Shown piece after piece: positions 32,749 to 41,744 of a DNA stretch of 50,010 bases. Below the pieces are notes generated by a model. The model searched no databases. It was given only the letters and a program-made list of their open reading frames with translations, and had not been told where the DNA came from. Position numbers and translations under genes: made by a program. The DNA is from Deltaproteobacteria bacterium (GTDB taxonomy: Bacteria > Myxococcota > XYA12-FULL-58-9), in assembly GCA_016218825.1 (NCBI GenBank), contig JACRCV010000005.1, positions 1-50,010 on the forward strand, read 5' to 3'. The first letter of the stretch is position 1. Every line of letters starts with the position of its first letter.

Positions 32749-34203
32749 TCAGTCGACGCGCTTCAGCAGCGCCAGCAGGTAGCGCCAGAACTTGTCGACG
32801 GTGTCGACGTAGATCTTCTCGTCCGGCGAGTGCACCGCCTCGAGCGTCGGCCCGAGCGAGACCATGTCCATCCCCGGGTACTTCTCGCCGATGATGCCGC
32901 ACTCGAGGCCGGCGTGGATCGCCTTGACGGTCGGCTCCTTGCCGTAGAGGTCCTTGTAGACCTGCTTGGCGAGCTTCAAGATCTGCGAGCTCAAGTTCGG
33001 CTTCCAGCCGGGGTAGCCGGCGGAGTGCACCACCTGGGCGCCGCCGAGCTCGAAGATGGTGTGCACCGAATAGACCATGTCCAAGATCTCGGAGGCCACC
33101 GAGCTGCGCTGCGAGGTCGCGAGCGTCACCTCCTTCTTGCCGGTCTCGATCACCGCGACGTTGGTGGAGGTCTCGACCAGATCTTTGATGTCGGCGCTCA
33201 TCCGCATCACCCCGTGGGGGAGCGCGGTGATGGTCTTCACGATCTTCGCGACCTGGGCCTTCTTGATCACCTTGCCCTTCTTCTGGCCGGTGGTCTCGAA
33301 GAGCACCTGGACCTCGGGGTCGGAGGAGCCGTAGGCGCCGCGGATCACCTCGTTGAGCTTCACGATCGCCTGCGTCGCCGCGTCGAGCTTGGCCTTGGGG
33401 CAGAAGCCCACCGCGAACGCTTCACGCGGGATGGCGTTGCGCTTGCTGCCGCCGGCGAGGGACGTCACCCGGAAGCCGAGCTCGGTGACCGCGGTGAGGG
33501 CGCGCGCCAAGATCTTCAGCGCATTGCCGCGACCGCGGTGGATGTCGACGCCGGAGTGGCCGCCCTTCAGCCCCTTGACGATGACCTGCGCCCCGACCGT
33601 GCCGGCGGGCGCGGCCTCGAAGTCGACCTTCCAAGTGCCGACCGAGTCCTTGCCGCCGGCGCAGCCGACCGTCAGCTCGCCCTCTTCTTCGGAGTCGAGG
33701 TTCAGCAAGATCTTGCTCTCGACGAAGCCGGGCTCGAGGTTGTTGGCGCCGGTCAACCCGGTCTCTTCATCGACGGTGAACAACAGCTCCAGCGGCCCGT
33801 GCTCGACGCCCTTGTCCTCCATCAGCGCCAGGTTCGCGGCCACCGCCACGCCGTTGTCGGCGCCGAGGGTCGTGCCGTCGGCGGTGATCACGTTGTCCTT
33901 GCGGACGAGAGTGATCGGGTCCTTCGCGAAGTCGTGCTTCTTGTCGGAGTTCTTCTCGCAGACCATGTCCAGGTGGCCCTGGAGGCAGACGCTGGCCTTG
34001 CGCTCCAGGCCCTTGGTGCCGGGCAGCTTCACCAGCACCGTGCCGGCCTTGTCCTGCTTGACCGCGAGGCCGAAGCCCTTGGCCTTGTCGACCACGTACT
34101 TGGCGATGGCGGTCTCGTTCTTCGAGCCGTGGGGGATGGTCGCGATCTCGGCGAAGTACTTCCACAACAGCTCGGGCTTCAGTCCTTGGATAGCGTTTGA
34201 CAT
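32749..34203 (-). CDS. pepD: Cytosolic dipeptidase PepD (M20C)
   Basis: This is a 484-aa aminoacyl-histidine dipeptidase (carnosinase-type), which cleaves Xaa-His and other dipeptides. Motifs: FAEIATIPHGSKNE at the N-terminus; LQGHLDMVCEKN with metal His and Asp; TLGADNGVAVA with the bridging Asp; FTVDEETGLTGA with the catalytic Glu; NLDSEEEGE with a metal ligand; KGGHSGVDIHRGRGNA in the lid; and a closing PTLEAVHSPDE His ligand. Length and motif order fit full-length PepD. It has no signal peptide, so it acts in the cytoplasm on peptides imported by the OPT transporter encoded 51 bases upstream. Confidence 0.95.
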   Translation of the reverse strand: MSNAIQGLKPELLWKYFAEIATIPHGSKNETAIAKYVVDKAKGFGLAVKQDKAGTVLVKLPGTKGLERKASVCLQGHLDMVCEKNSDKKHDFAKDPITLVRKDNVITADGTTLGADNGVAVAANLALMEDKGVEHGPLELLFTVDEETGLTGANNLEPGFVESKILLNLDSEEEGELTVGCAGGKDSVGTWKVDFEAAPAGTVGAQVIVKGLKGGHSGVDIHRGRGNALKILARALTAVTELGFRVTSLAGGSKRNAIPREAFAVGFCPKAKLDAATQAIVKLNEVIRGAYGSSDPEVQVLFETTGQKKGKVIKKAQVAKIVKTITALPHGVMRMSADIKDLVETSTNVAVIETGKKEVTLATSQRSSVASEILDMVYSVHTIFELGGAQVVHSAGYPGWKPNLSSQILKLAKQVYKDLYGKEPTVKAIHAGLECGIIGEKYPGMDMVSLGPTLEAVHSPDEKIYVDTVDKFWRYLLALLKRVD

Positions 34204-34254
34204 CGCAGGTGCTCCTCGTCGTTCAACGACGATCCAGAGTGTTTGTCAGTAGTC

Positions 34255-36351
34255 TCACATCACGGCGCGGGTCGGCGCGGGCTCGTCGGCGGCACCGGCG
34301 CGCTTCAGCGGTACGAAGATCAGATAGAGCGCGAGGATCGCGAACACCGGGAGCGCGAGCCATGAAGCCACGGGCTCGAAGGCAGCGATCGCCGGGAACT
34401 GGTCCATGAAGAAGACCACCGCGGCGATCACCAGGCCCATCAACGCCTCGCCGGCGATGAGGCCGGAGGCGGCGAGCACCCCGGCGTTCTCGACCCGCAC
34501 CTGCTGCGCCTCGTTGTACTTGCGGCGCGCCGCGATCTTGGTCACCGCGCCCTTGATGAGGCCGCCGATGAAGATCGCGAAGGTGGTCTCGAGCGGCAGG
34601 TACATGCCGACCGAGAACAGCATCGGGCTGCGCACCTTGATGAGGATCAAGGCGACGCCCATCGCGATGCCGACGATGACCAGCGGCCAGGCCATCTCAC
34701 CGCCGACGATGCCTTGGGACAGGGCCGCCATCAGGCCGGCTTGCGGCGCCGGCAGGTTCTTGCCGCCGAAGCCGCCGGCGATCGGGTTTTGCGCCAGGTC
34801 GGAGTTGTGCAGCACGTAGAGCGGGAAGAACATCACCAACCCGGCGAGCAGCACGCCGAGCAGGTCGCCGACCTGCATCTTCCACGGCGTACCGCCGAGG
34901 ATGTGCCCGACCTTCAGGTCCTGCAGCATCTCGCCGGCGACCGCCGACGACACGCAGACCACCGCGGCGACGCCCAACACTGCGGCGACGCCCTGCACCC
35001 CGGTGACGCCGATGATCACCATGGTGAGCGCGGCGACGATGGTGGTCGCGAGGGTGAGGCCGGAGATCGGGTTGTTGGACGAGCCGATCATGCCGACGAG
35101 GTTGCCGGAGACCGCGGCGAAGAAGAACCCGGTGACCAGCATCACGATCGCGGCGAGGATGGCGCCGCCGATGGTGCCGGTGAAGTAGAAGTACAGCGCC
35201 GTCATCAGCACCGACACCGCGACGATGCCGATCAGCACCACCTTGAAAGAGAGGTCGTGCTCGGTGCGCAAGGTGGCGGAGCCCGCGGTCGCGGACTTCT
35301 TGACGTCGGCGATGCCGCGCTTGATGCCGGCCACGAGCTTCTCGCGCATCTTGTAGAGCGTGAAGCAGGCGCCGACCAACATGCCGCCGACCGCGATCGG
35401 CCGGACGATGTAGCGATACAGGTGCCCGGTGAGCCGGCCCCAGGCGACCGCCTCGTCACCGCCCGCGGCGCGCAGGTAACCCTCGATGTTGCTCGGGCCC
35501 AAGAAGTAGACCAGGAGCGGCACGAACAGGCCCCAGGCGAGCAGGCCGCCGGCGAAGTTCAGCGCCCCGAGCTCCGGGCCGATGATGTAGCCGACGCCGA
35601 TGTAGGCCGGGGTGGCGGCGGGGGCGGAGATCGATGTGATGCCGCCGGCGGTGATCGCCGGCGCGTCTTTGGTGAGCCCGAAGCGCACCAGGCCGTCTTT
35701 GACCCGGCCGACCGCGACCTGGAAGCTGTTGGAGGAGAAGAACAGGCCGAGGCCGTCCTTGGTGTCGATGTCGGTGCGCGACAACAGCTTGATGAGGGCG
35801 CCCACGCCCATGGCGCGGAACAGCTGCAGCGCGGCGTCGGCGCCTTTCTGCCCGGCCTTGTGGATCTCGGCGGCGGCCACCGACTCGGGGAAGGGCAGCG
35901 AGGTGTCCTCGACCATCACCCGGCGGAGGATGGTCACGAAGAGGATGCCGAGGATGCCGCCCAAGATCATCAGGGCCGCGGCGAGCACGTACTCCTGCAT
36001 CAGGCTGCCGCCGGAGCGGAACTGCCAGATGTTGAGGATGACGAACGCCGGGATGGTGAAGATGGCGCCGGCGGCCACCGACTCGCCGATCGAGCCCACG
36101 GTTCGGGCGAAGTTCTCTTCGAGGATGGAGCCCTTGAACAGGCGCAGCACCGCCATGCCGATGACCGCGGCCGGGTAGGTGGCGGCGATGGTCATGCCGG
36201 CTTTCAGGCCGAGGTAGGCGTTGGCGGCGCCCAGGACCACGGCCATGACGAGGCCGAGGATCAAGGCGCGCAGCGTGAACTCGGGCATGTCGGTCTTGGC
36301 GGGGACCAGGGGCTCGAAGCCGCCGCCCTTACCACCGGCTGGATCTGACAT
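34255..36351 (-). CDS. OPT-family oligopeptide transporter
   Basis: This is a 698-aa polytopic membrane protein with about 15-16 helices. Typical OPT marks are EFTLRALILGLVMAVVLGAANAYLGLKAGMTIAATYPAAV-type first helices, GSIGESVAAGAIFTIPAF, LPFPESVAAAEIH and GSSNNPISGLT. It would import small peptides, or metal-peptide complexes as some OPT members do, using the proton gradient. The ATG at 36351 has AAGGAG upstream. A longer frame to 36390 lacks support. First gene of the OPT-pepD-regulator-MFS stretch. Confidence 0.93.
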   Translation of the reverse strand: MSDPAGGKGGGFEPLVPAKTDMPEFTLRALILGLVMAVVLGAANAYLGLKAGMTIAATYPAAVIGMAVLRLFKGSILEENFARTVGSIGESVAAGAIFTIPAFVILNIWQFRSGGSLMQEYVLAAALMILGGILGILFVTILRRVMVEDTSLPFPESVAAAEIHKAGQKGADAALQLFRAMGVGALIKLLSRTDIDTKDGLGLFFSSNSFQVAVGRVKDGLVRFGLTKDAPAITAGGITSISAPAATPAYIGVGYIIGPELGALNFAGGLLAWGLFVPLLVYFLGPSNIEGYLRAAGGDEAVAWGRLTGHLYRYIVRPIAVGGMLVGACFTLYKMREKLVAGIKRGIADVKKSATAGSATLRTEHDLSFKVVLIGIVAVSVLMTALYFYFTGTIGGAILAAIVMLVTGFFFAAVSGNLVGMIGSSNNPISGLTLATTIVAALTMVIIGVTGVQGVAAVLGVAAVVCVSSAVAGEMLQDLKVGHILGGTPWKMQVGDLLGVLLAGLVMFFPLYVLHNSDLAQNPIAGGFGGKNLPAPQAGLMAALSQGIVGGEMAWPLVIVGIAMGVALILIKVRSPMLFSVGMYLPLETTFAIFIGGLIKGAVTKIAARRKYNEAQQVRVENAGVLAASGLIAGEALMGLVIAAVVFFMDQFPAIAAFEPVASWLALPVFAILALYLIFVPLKRAGAADEPAPTRAVM

Positions 36352-36480
36352 ATTGATATTCTCCTTGCGTGAGAAGGGCGTAGTTCTCAATCGATCCCTG
36401 GGGGCTTGTCAAAGCCTATTTGGGTGTCTGCCGGGCTCGATCTGGGTTGACCGCAAAGGCGCTTTCGCGAGAATGCCGTC

Positions 36481-37200
36481 ATGCCGGCGGTGTCGCTCGC
36501 CCTGCTGCTGTTCGCCGCCGCCGAGTCGTCGCCGGTCGTCGGGGGTGATGACGCCCGGTTCGCGGAACCGCCCGATGCGATCAGCGGCGAGCGCGAGCCG
36601 GCGCCGGACCCCACGGCGGCGACCGAGCCCGTGGCGCCGGTATCGGCCGCGACCACCACGGTGTCTGCCGCCGACCTGCCGCCCGCCCCGTCCGTGTTCT
36701 ACACCGTGCTCCTCGGGTATCGCGCCGCCCCGAGCCCGGCGAAGGAGACCACGCTCGCTGCCGGCCCGCTCCTCGCGGCGAGCGCGCTGCGGGCGCCCTT
36801 CTACCTCGCGCTGCGGCTGGCGATGGGACGGGCGTGGTCGGCGAACGACTCCTGGACGTTCAGCCGCACCGGTCTCGCGGCGACGCTGAGCGCAGGCGGT
36901 TGGCTGGAGGTCGGCGTCGGCCGGGTCTTCGCCGGCGTCGGCGGGGGCGTCGAAGTGGTCCTGGAGCAGAAAGCCCGCCAGGACAGCACCCGCCTGGAGG
37001 GGCTCAACGTCGGTGGGCCGCGGTGGCGTTGGAGCGGCGGGCCGCACCTGGACCTCGAGGCCGGCGCGAGTGTCACGTTCTGGGACGGCCTGGCGGTGGA
37101 GGTCGCGACCGGTTCCGCGGTCGCGCGGCACGAGGTCGCGGGGACCCGCAGGTGGCGGTGGGGACTCCAGAGTCGGTTGGGGCTCGCCTATGCACTCTAG
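36481..37200 (+). CDS. Putative outer-membrane beta-barrel protein
   Basis: This is a 239-aa exported protein. The short signal peptide is MPAVSLALLLFAAAESS. A Pro/Ala/Thr-rich spacer follows (about 30-70), then alternating hydrophobic strands (AGPLLAASALRAPFYLALRLAMG, LEVGVGRVFAGVGGGVEVVL, WRWGLQSRLGLAYAL) that look like an 8-strand barrel. It is the first of four coupled genes; its stop overlaps the next start. Function is unknown. Confidence 0.6.
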   Translation: MPAVSLALLLFAAAESSPVVGGDDARFAEPPDAISGEREPAPDPTAATEPVAPVSAATTTVSAADLPPAPSVFYTVLLGYRAAPSPAKETTLAAGPLLAASALRAPFYLALRLAMGRAWSANDSWTFSRTGLAATLSAGGWLEVGVGRVFAGVGGGVEVVLEQKARQDSTRLEGLNVGGPRWRWSGGPHLDLEAGASVTFWDGLAVEVATGSAVARHEVAGTRRWRWGLQSRLGLAYAL

Positions 37201-38209
37201 GTGGACGGGAATCATGCTGTTGGCCGGGGTGGCCGCGTCGACGGCCTGTGGGCCGGGCCTCTCGGACTTGAGCGCGCCGCCGGAGCCGCTCGCGACGATC
37301 ACCGTGAGGCTCGATCTCGGCGCCGCGCGGCGCCGTCTGCCGCGGCAAGATCTCTACGTCGGCATCGCCTGGGGCGCCGCGTGGGAGAACCCGGCGATCT
37401 GCTACTTGTCGGACAACCCCGTGGTGCAGCTCGCCTGCCGCGATCCGTTCTTGTTCCTGCCCGGCCTCGTCGAGGCGCGGCGCATTGCCGCGGGCACGGC
37501 GGACGGGATCGTGACGATGGCGCTGCCGATCTCCGAGCTCCCGAACGCGGCGGTCCTGATTGGCGACGAGCGCGGCAAGGTCGGCTACGCCAGCGTCGCG
37601 GTGCTCACCGGTTTGCCCGTTGCGATCCGTCAGGATGGCTCGGTCCTGCTGACGGCGCCGTACCAAGTCGCCGCGGCGTCGCTGATTCGCATCAACCGCG
37701 CCCACGACCGGTTGGTGTTCCGTCAGGGCGAGATCGATTCGGCGTCGAGCTACTACCCGTACCCGACCGCCGTTTGTGGCGAGCCGCCGCCGGGCCTCTC
37801 CTGGCTCGAGACCGCCGGCGACGGCGATCTGACCGCAGGCTCCTGTGGGTTCGCGCCGATCGAGACGCTGATGACCCTCGCGAACGTGCAGACGGACGAG
37901 GACGAGTCGGCGTGGCAATGCGTGCCGTCGTTGAGCGGCACCATCGGCGGCGCCTTCGGCATCGACGGCGATCGCCACCGGGTGGAGCAGCCGCCCGATG
38001 ACGACCCGATCGGCGAGTTCAACCCCGAGACCCACGCCTGCATCGGCAGCGACGTCCTGGTCTCGGTGCTCGCCGCGTCAACGGACTCGGGGAGCGCCTG
38101 TCCAGAGGTCAGGACCTGGGCGCTCGCCGGCTGTCATCGCAACGTGAAGTGCACCGAGGTCGACTGGGACGTGAGCGACGATCCGCCGGCGTGGTGGCCA
38201 TGCCCTTGA
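37190..38209 (+). CDS. Putative lipoprotein, unknown family
   Basis: This is a 339-aa protein with signal peptide ending in GVAASTAC (lipidated Cys20). The mature part is a beta-rich domain with several Cys (LLVGIAWGAAW-like strands, a CYLSDNP segment, CGEPPPG, CVPSLSG, CHRNVKC), likely forming disulphides outside the cytoplasm. No family is recognised. The ATG at 37190 overlaps the previous stop by 11 bases. An ATG eight codons later is an alternative start. It overlaps the next gene by 10 bases. Confidence 0.65.
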   Translation: MHSRWTGIMLLAGVAASTACGPGLSDLSAPPEPLATITVRLDLGAARRRLPRQDLYVGIAWGAAWENPAICYLSDNPVVQLACRDPFLFLPGLVEARRIAAGTADGIVTMALPISELPNAAVLIGDERGKVGYASVAVLTGLPVAIRQDGSVLLTAPYQVAAASLIRINRAHDRLVFRQGEIDSASSYYPYPTAVCGEPPPGLSWLETAGDGDLTAGSCGFAPIETLMTLANVQTDEDESAWQCVPSLSGTIGGAFGIDGDRHRVEQPPDDDPIGEFNPETHACIGSDVLVSVLAASTDSGSACPEVRTWALAGCHRNVKCTEVDWDVSDDPPAWWPCP

Positions 38210-39003
38210 GGCGCGGCAGCGCTCGCCGCCCGCCGGTGCCGGCCACGGCTTGGCCGGCGTTGGTGTTCTTGGTGAGCTTGGCGTCGTCCGCAGCGCGCGC
38301 CGAGGAGAGGCCGGCCGCCGAGAAAGACTTGGTGCAGCGCGACGACTACGTCGTCCGCCTCGCCTTCCCGACCGAGCAGGACTTCGAGACCTGGCGCCTG
38401 CCCGGTTTCCGCATCGCGCTGGGCTACGGCTACGGCCGGCTGTGGGGCTCGGTCCCTGAGACCGACCTGTCCACCCATCATCTGATGCTGCGGCCCTCGG
38501 TTCGCATCGATGCGCATTGGTCGATCGCCAGCAGCTGTGTCTACTCCATCGCCGGCAAGGACGTGACCGGGCTGCGCTGGAGCGTGTCGCTGGAGCCCAC
38601 CTTTCATCCGGTCGCTGGAGTCGCGGTGGCGGTCGGCGTTGGTTACGCCGGCATCCTCGGCAATCGCAACGAGTATCGGCCGTCGTCGTTCGCCCCGGCT
38701 TCGGGCTCGGCCCCCGGCTCCGGGCTCGACTCGCAGGCGCCGGCCCGCAGTCGCTCGGTGCTCCGCGACGAGGTCCTGAACGAGTGCAGCGGCGCCGGCT
38801 GGAACGCCCTCGCCCGGGCCGAGGTGCTGTTCGTCGTCGGGCCGCTGTTCGCGTCCGGACCGTTTCTGCAGGCCGACCAGCAGTGGGTCGAGTGCGAGGA
38901 GTCCTTCGGCGAGAGCGATCTCGAGACCGGCCACTCCATCGTCGTCAAAGAGTGGTGGGGTCACAAAGGCGTCAGCCTCGGCTGGTGGTTCTCGTGGCGC
39001 TAG
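38200..39003 (+). CDS. Putative outer-membrane protein
   Basis: This is a 267-aa protein. The signal peptide (about 1-34) ends in SSAARAEE. The mature part alternates strand-like segments (FRIALGYGYGRLWGSV, SIASSCVYSIAG, RWSVSLEPTFHPVAGVAVAVGVGYAGILG, GVSLGWWFSWR) with polar loops, as in small beta-barrels. It ends in an aromatic/Arg cluster. The start at 38200 overlaps the upstream stop by 10 bases, and the TonB-receptor start lies within its last codons, so translation is probably coupled. Function is unknown. Confidence 0.62.
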   Translation: MPLRRGSARRPPVPATAWPALVFLVSLASSAARAEERPAAEKDLVQRDDYVVRLAFPTEQDFETWRLPGFRIALGYGYGRLWGSVPETDLSTHHLMLRPSVRIDAHWSIASSCVYSIAGKDVTGLRWSVSLEPTFHPVAGVAVAVGVGYAGILGNRNEYRPSSFAPASGSAPGSGLDSQAPARSRSVLRDEVLNECSGAGWNALARAEVLFVVGPLFASGPFLQADQQWVECEESFGESDLETGHSIVVKEWWGHKGVSLGWWFSWR

Positions 39004-41609
39004 CCTACGTCATCGCCGCGGTGCTCGCGGCCGAAGGGGCCACGGGGCAAAGCGACGCGGCTGCGGCTGCGGACGCGCCGGTCGTGATGCCGACGCTCGT
39101 GCCCCCGAAGGCGAAGAAGAGCGAGATCCCCTATCCGAGCGCCGCGCCGCCGCAGATCGGCTCCGTGGACGTGACCGTGGTGTTGCACGTCGACGCGAAC
39201 GGTGAGGTCACCGCGGTGAAGCTGCTGCGGGGCGCGGGGCCGCCGTTCGACGAGGCGGTGCTCATCGGCGCCGCGTCCTTCGAGTTCGAGCCGGCGACCT
39301 ATGGCGGTGAGCCGGTGGACGTGGAGATCACCTACACCCAGCGCTTCATCCCCCCCGAGCCCGAGCCGGTGGCGCCGGCGACCGGTCTGCCGCTCGACGC
39401 CCGGTTCTCGGGCCAGGTGCTGGAGCGCGGCACCCGCAAGCCGATCCCGCGCGCCACCGTGGTGCTGCGCCTGAAGGGGGAGATGTTTCCGACCACGACC
39501 GCCGAGGACGGCACCTTCGAGGTCGCGGCGCCGTCCGGCACCGTCGAGATCCGAGTCCTGGCGACCGACTACCTGCCGTTTCGCCAGCAGGAGATCTTGA
39601 GCGCCAAGAGCCAGCTCAAGGTTCGTTACCTGCTGGAGCGCGCGACCTACAGCCCCTACGAGACCGTGGTCCTCGGCCAACGCGAGCGGATGGAGGTCAG
39701 CCGCACCACGCTTCGGGACCGCGAGATCAAACAGGTGCCGGGCACCTTCGGCGACCCATTTCGCGTGGTGACGACGCTCCCCGGCGTGTCGTCGATGACG
39801 AGCATGCTGACCTTGCCGATCGTGCGCGGCGCGAGCCCGGGGAGCACCGCGTTTCTCCTCGACGGCATCCGCTTGCCGATGCTGTTCCATTTCTTGGGCG
39901 GGCCCGCGGTCGTCCACCCCGAGTTCATCGACCACGTCGACTTCTATGCCGGTGGCTTTCGGGTCAACTACGGGGGCTACACCGCGGGGATCATCGACGG
40001 CATCACTCGGCCGGCCAGAGGCGGCGAACAGAGCTACGAGGTCGACCTGGGCCTGACCCAGACCGGCGGGCTGGTGCGCAAGAGCGTCGGGCCGGTCACC
40101 GCCACCGTGGCCGGGCGCTACGGCTACCCCGGCCTGCTGATGAAGCTCGTCAACTCCGAGGCCGGGTTGAGCTATTGGGACTATCAGACCCGCTTCGACT
40201 ACGGCAGCGCCGACAACGGCGTCAGCGTGTTCGTGCTCGGCGCCAGCGACCACGTCACGGAGACGCGGCGCGACACCACCTGTGACGCGGGTCTCGCCAG
40301 CTGCACGACCACCGAGAGGACCGAGGACGTGCTGGTGTTGGCGTTTCACCGCCTCGACGCGATTTTCCGGCGGACCTTCGGCGACCTGCACCTCGACGCC
40401 GGGGTGTCGGCCGGCTACGAGTCGTCGAATTTCGGTGCCGACGCGTTTCGGATGACGTCGCCGTCGTTGACCCCGAGGCTCGGGATCACGGAGGAGCTGC
40501 GGTCGGATCTCACGCTGCACGCCGGCGCCGAGGCCACCGTCAAGGGGACCCGGTTCCACAGCAACCCGCCCCGCGACCGCGCGCCGGGTGGGGACGGCGA
40601 TCCGGGCCCACCGAGCTCGGACTCTCCGGAGACCACCCTCGACGCCGGCACGATGTACTCGGCCTCGTTGTTCGTCGAAGCGCTGTGGCGGCCGACGCCC
40701 GACTGGCTCGTGATCCCCGGGGTGCGCGTCGACGGTTACCGCCACCGCGACGCCGAGCAGCAGGACGTCGACCCGCGGCTGGTGGCGCGCTATCGCCTGG
40801 TGGCGGCGAGCGCCGAGCGCGGCGAGACCTGGCTCAAGGGGGCGCTGGGGATCTATCACCAACCGCCGCGCCTGTTCATTCCGCTCCCCGGGATCTCGGA
40901 GATCGCGCTCGACCTGGGCCTGCTGCGCGCCATCCACTCGGTGCTCGGCGTCGAGCACGGGTTCGGCCAGGGTTTCGAGATCGACCTGCAGGCCTACTTC
41001 AACTGGATGGATCCGGTGTTCCTCGAGCCCCAGACCTCGACGATGCTCTCCGGCAACACCGCGACCCGGGGACCGAGCGCGATGCCCGGAGAGGTGCCGG
41101 GCGACAACCCCGCGGGCGGCGATCCGTTCATGGACGGCGACGGCGACGGCGGCATCAGCACCGACCCCCACGGCAAGGGGCGGGCCTACGGCATCGAGGT
41201 GCTGCTCCGCCGCCGGCAGCTGGGCCACGTCTTCGGTTGGCTCGCCTACACCCTGTCCCGCAGCGAGCGCCTTCAAGACGGGGCGTGGCACCTGTTTGAC
41301 TACGACCGCACCCACATGTTCAACCTCGTCGCCGGGGTCGCGCTGCCCCGCAACTGGGAGGCGGGGTTGCGGGTGCTGTTGCAGAGCGGCACGCCGCTGT
41401 CGACGGTGTCCGGCGTCAACACCGGCCGCAGCGACTGGCAGCTGCGCTTCGACGTCCGCTTCGACAAGCGTGCGGTGTGGAACGAATGGATGCTCGACTT
41501 CTACGTCGACGTCATCAACCTGACGGTGTCGCCGGAGAGCGGCGGCATCGCCGGCGGCGACGCGTTCCGCTACCTGGTGCCGACCGTCGGGTTCCGCGGC
41601 GTCTTCTGA
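38985..41609 (+). CDS. TonB-dependent receptor with N-terminal TonB-like domain
   Basis: This is about an 874-aa outer-membrane receptor. A short signal peptide (VLVALAYVIAAVLAAEGA) is followed by a TonB C-terminal-like domain (about 45-115: GSVDVTVVLHVDANGEV, FDEAVLIGAASFEFEPA). A carboxypeptidase-regulatory-like beta domain follows (about 130-215: FSGQVLERGTRKPIPRATV). The plug (about 230-330) has LPIVRGASPGSTAFLLDGI and the barrel ends in VPTVGFRGVF with the terminal Phe. It would import an unknown ligand using the TonB/ExbBD system. A GTG start at 38985 is most likely; 38994 is an alternative. It is translationally coupled to the upstream gene. Metal or siderophore preference cannot be told. 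Confidence 0.87.
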   Translation: MVLVALAYVIAAVLAAEGATGQSDAAAAADAPVVMPTLVPPKAKKSEIPYPSAAPPQIGSVDVTVVLHVDANGEVTAVKLLRGAGPPFDEAVLIGAASFEFEPATYGGEPVDVEITYTQRFIPPEPEPVAPATGLPLDARFSGQVLERGTRKPIPRATVVLRLKGEMFPTTTAEDGTFEVAAPSGTVEIRVLATDYLPFRQQEILSAKSQLKVRYLLERATYSPYETVVLGQRERMEVSRTTLRDREIKQVPGTFGDPFRVVTTLPGVSSMTSMLTLPIVRGASPGSTAFLLDGIRLPMLFHFLGGPAVVHPEFIDHVDFYAGGFRVNYGGYTAGIIDGITRPARGGEQSYEVDLGLTQTGGLVRKSVGPVTATVAGRYGYPGLLMKLVNSEAGLSYWDYQTRFDYGSADNGVSVFVLGASDHVTETRRDTTCDAGLASCTTTERTEDVLVLAFHRLDAIFRRTFGDLHLDAGVSAGYESSNFGADAFRMTSPSLTPRLGITEELRSDLTLHAGAEATVKGTRFHSNPPRDRAPGGDGDPGPPSSDSPETTLDAGTMYSASLFVEALWRPTPDWLVIPGVRVDGYRHRDAEQQDVDPRLVARYRLVAASAERGETWLKGALGIYHQPPRLFIPLPGISEIALDLGLLRAIHSVLGVEHGFGQGFEIDLQAYFNWMDPVFLEPQTSTMLSGNTATRGPSAMPGEVPGDNPAGGDPFMDGDGDGGISTDPHGKGRAYGIEVLLRRRQLGHVFGWLAYTLSRSERLQDGAWHLFDYDRTHMFNLVAGVALPRNWEAGLRVLLQSGTPLSTVSGVNTGRSDWQLRFDVRFDKRAVWNEWMLDFYVDVINLTVSPESGGIAGGDAFRYLVPTVGFRGVF

Positions 41610-41744
41610 GCGACGTCGGCCGCTGCCTGCCGTTCTTGGGCGGGCTTCGATCAAGCTCGCGCCGGCCGCGCTATCGACGTCGGTCCGGCGGCCTAGTATA
41701 GAGGGCCGGCGGCGGCACCCGCCGCGCCGACCTTCGAGGAGCCG

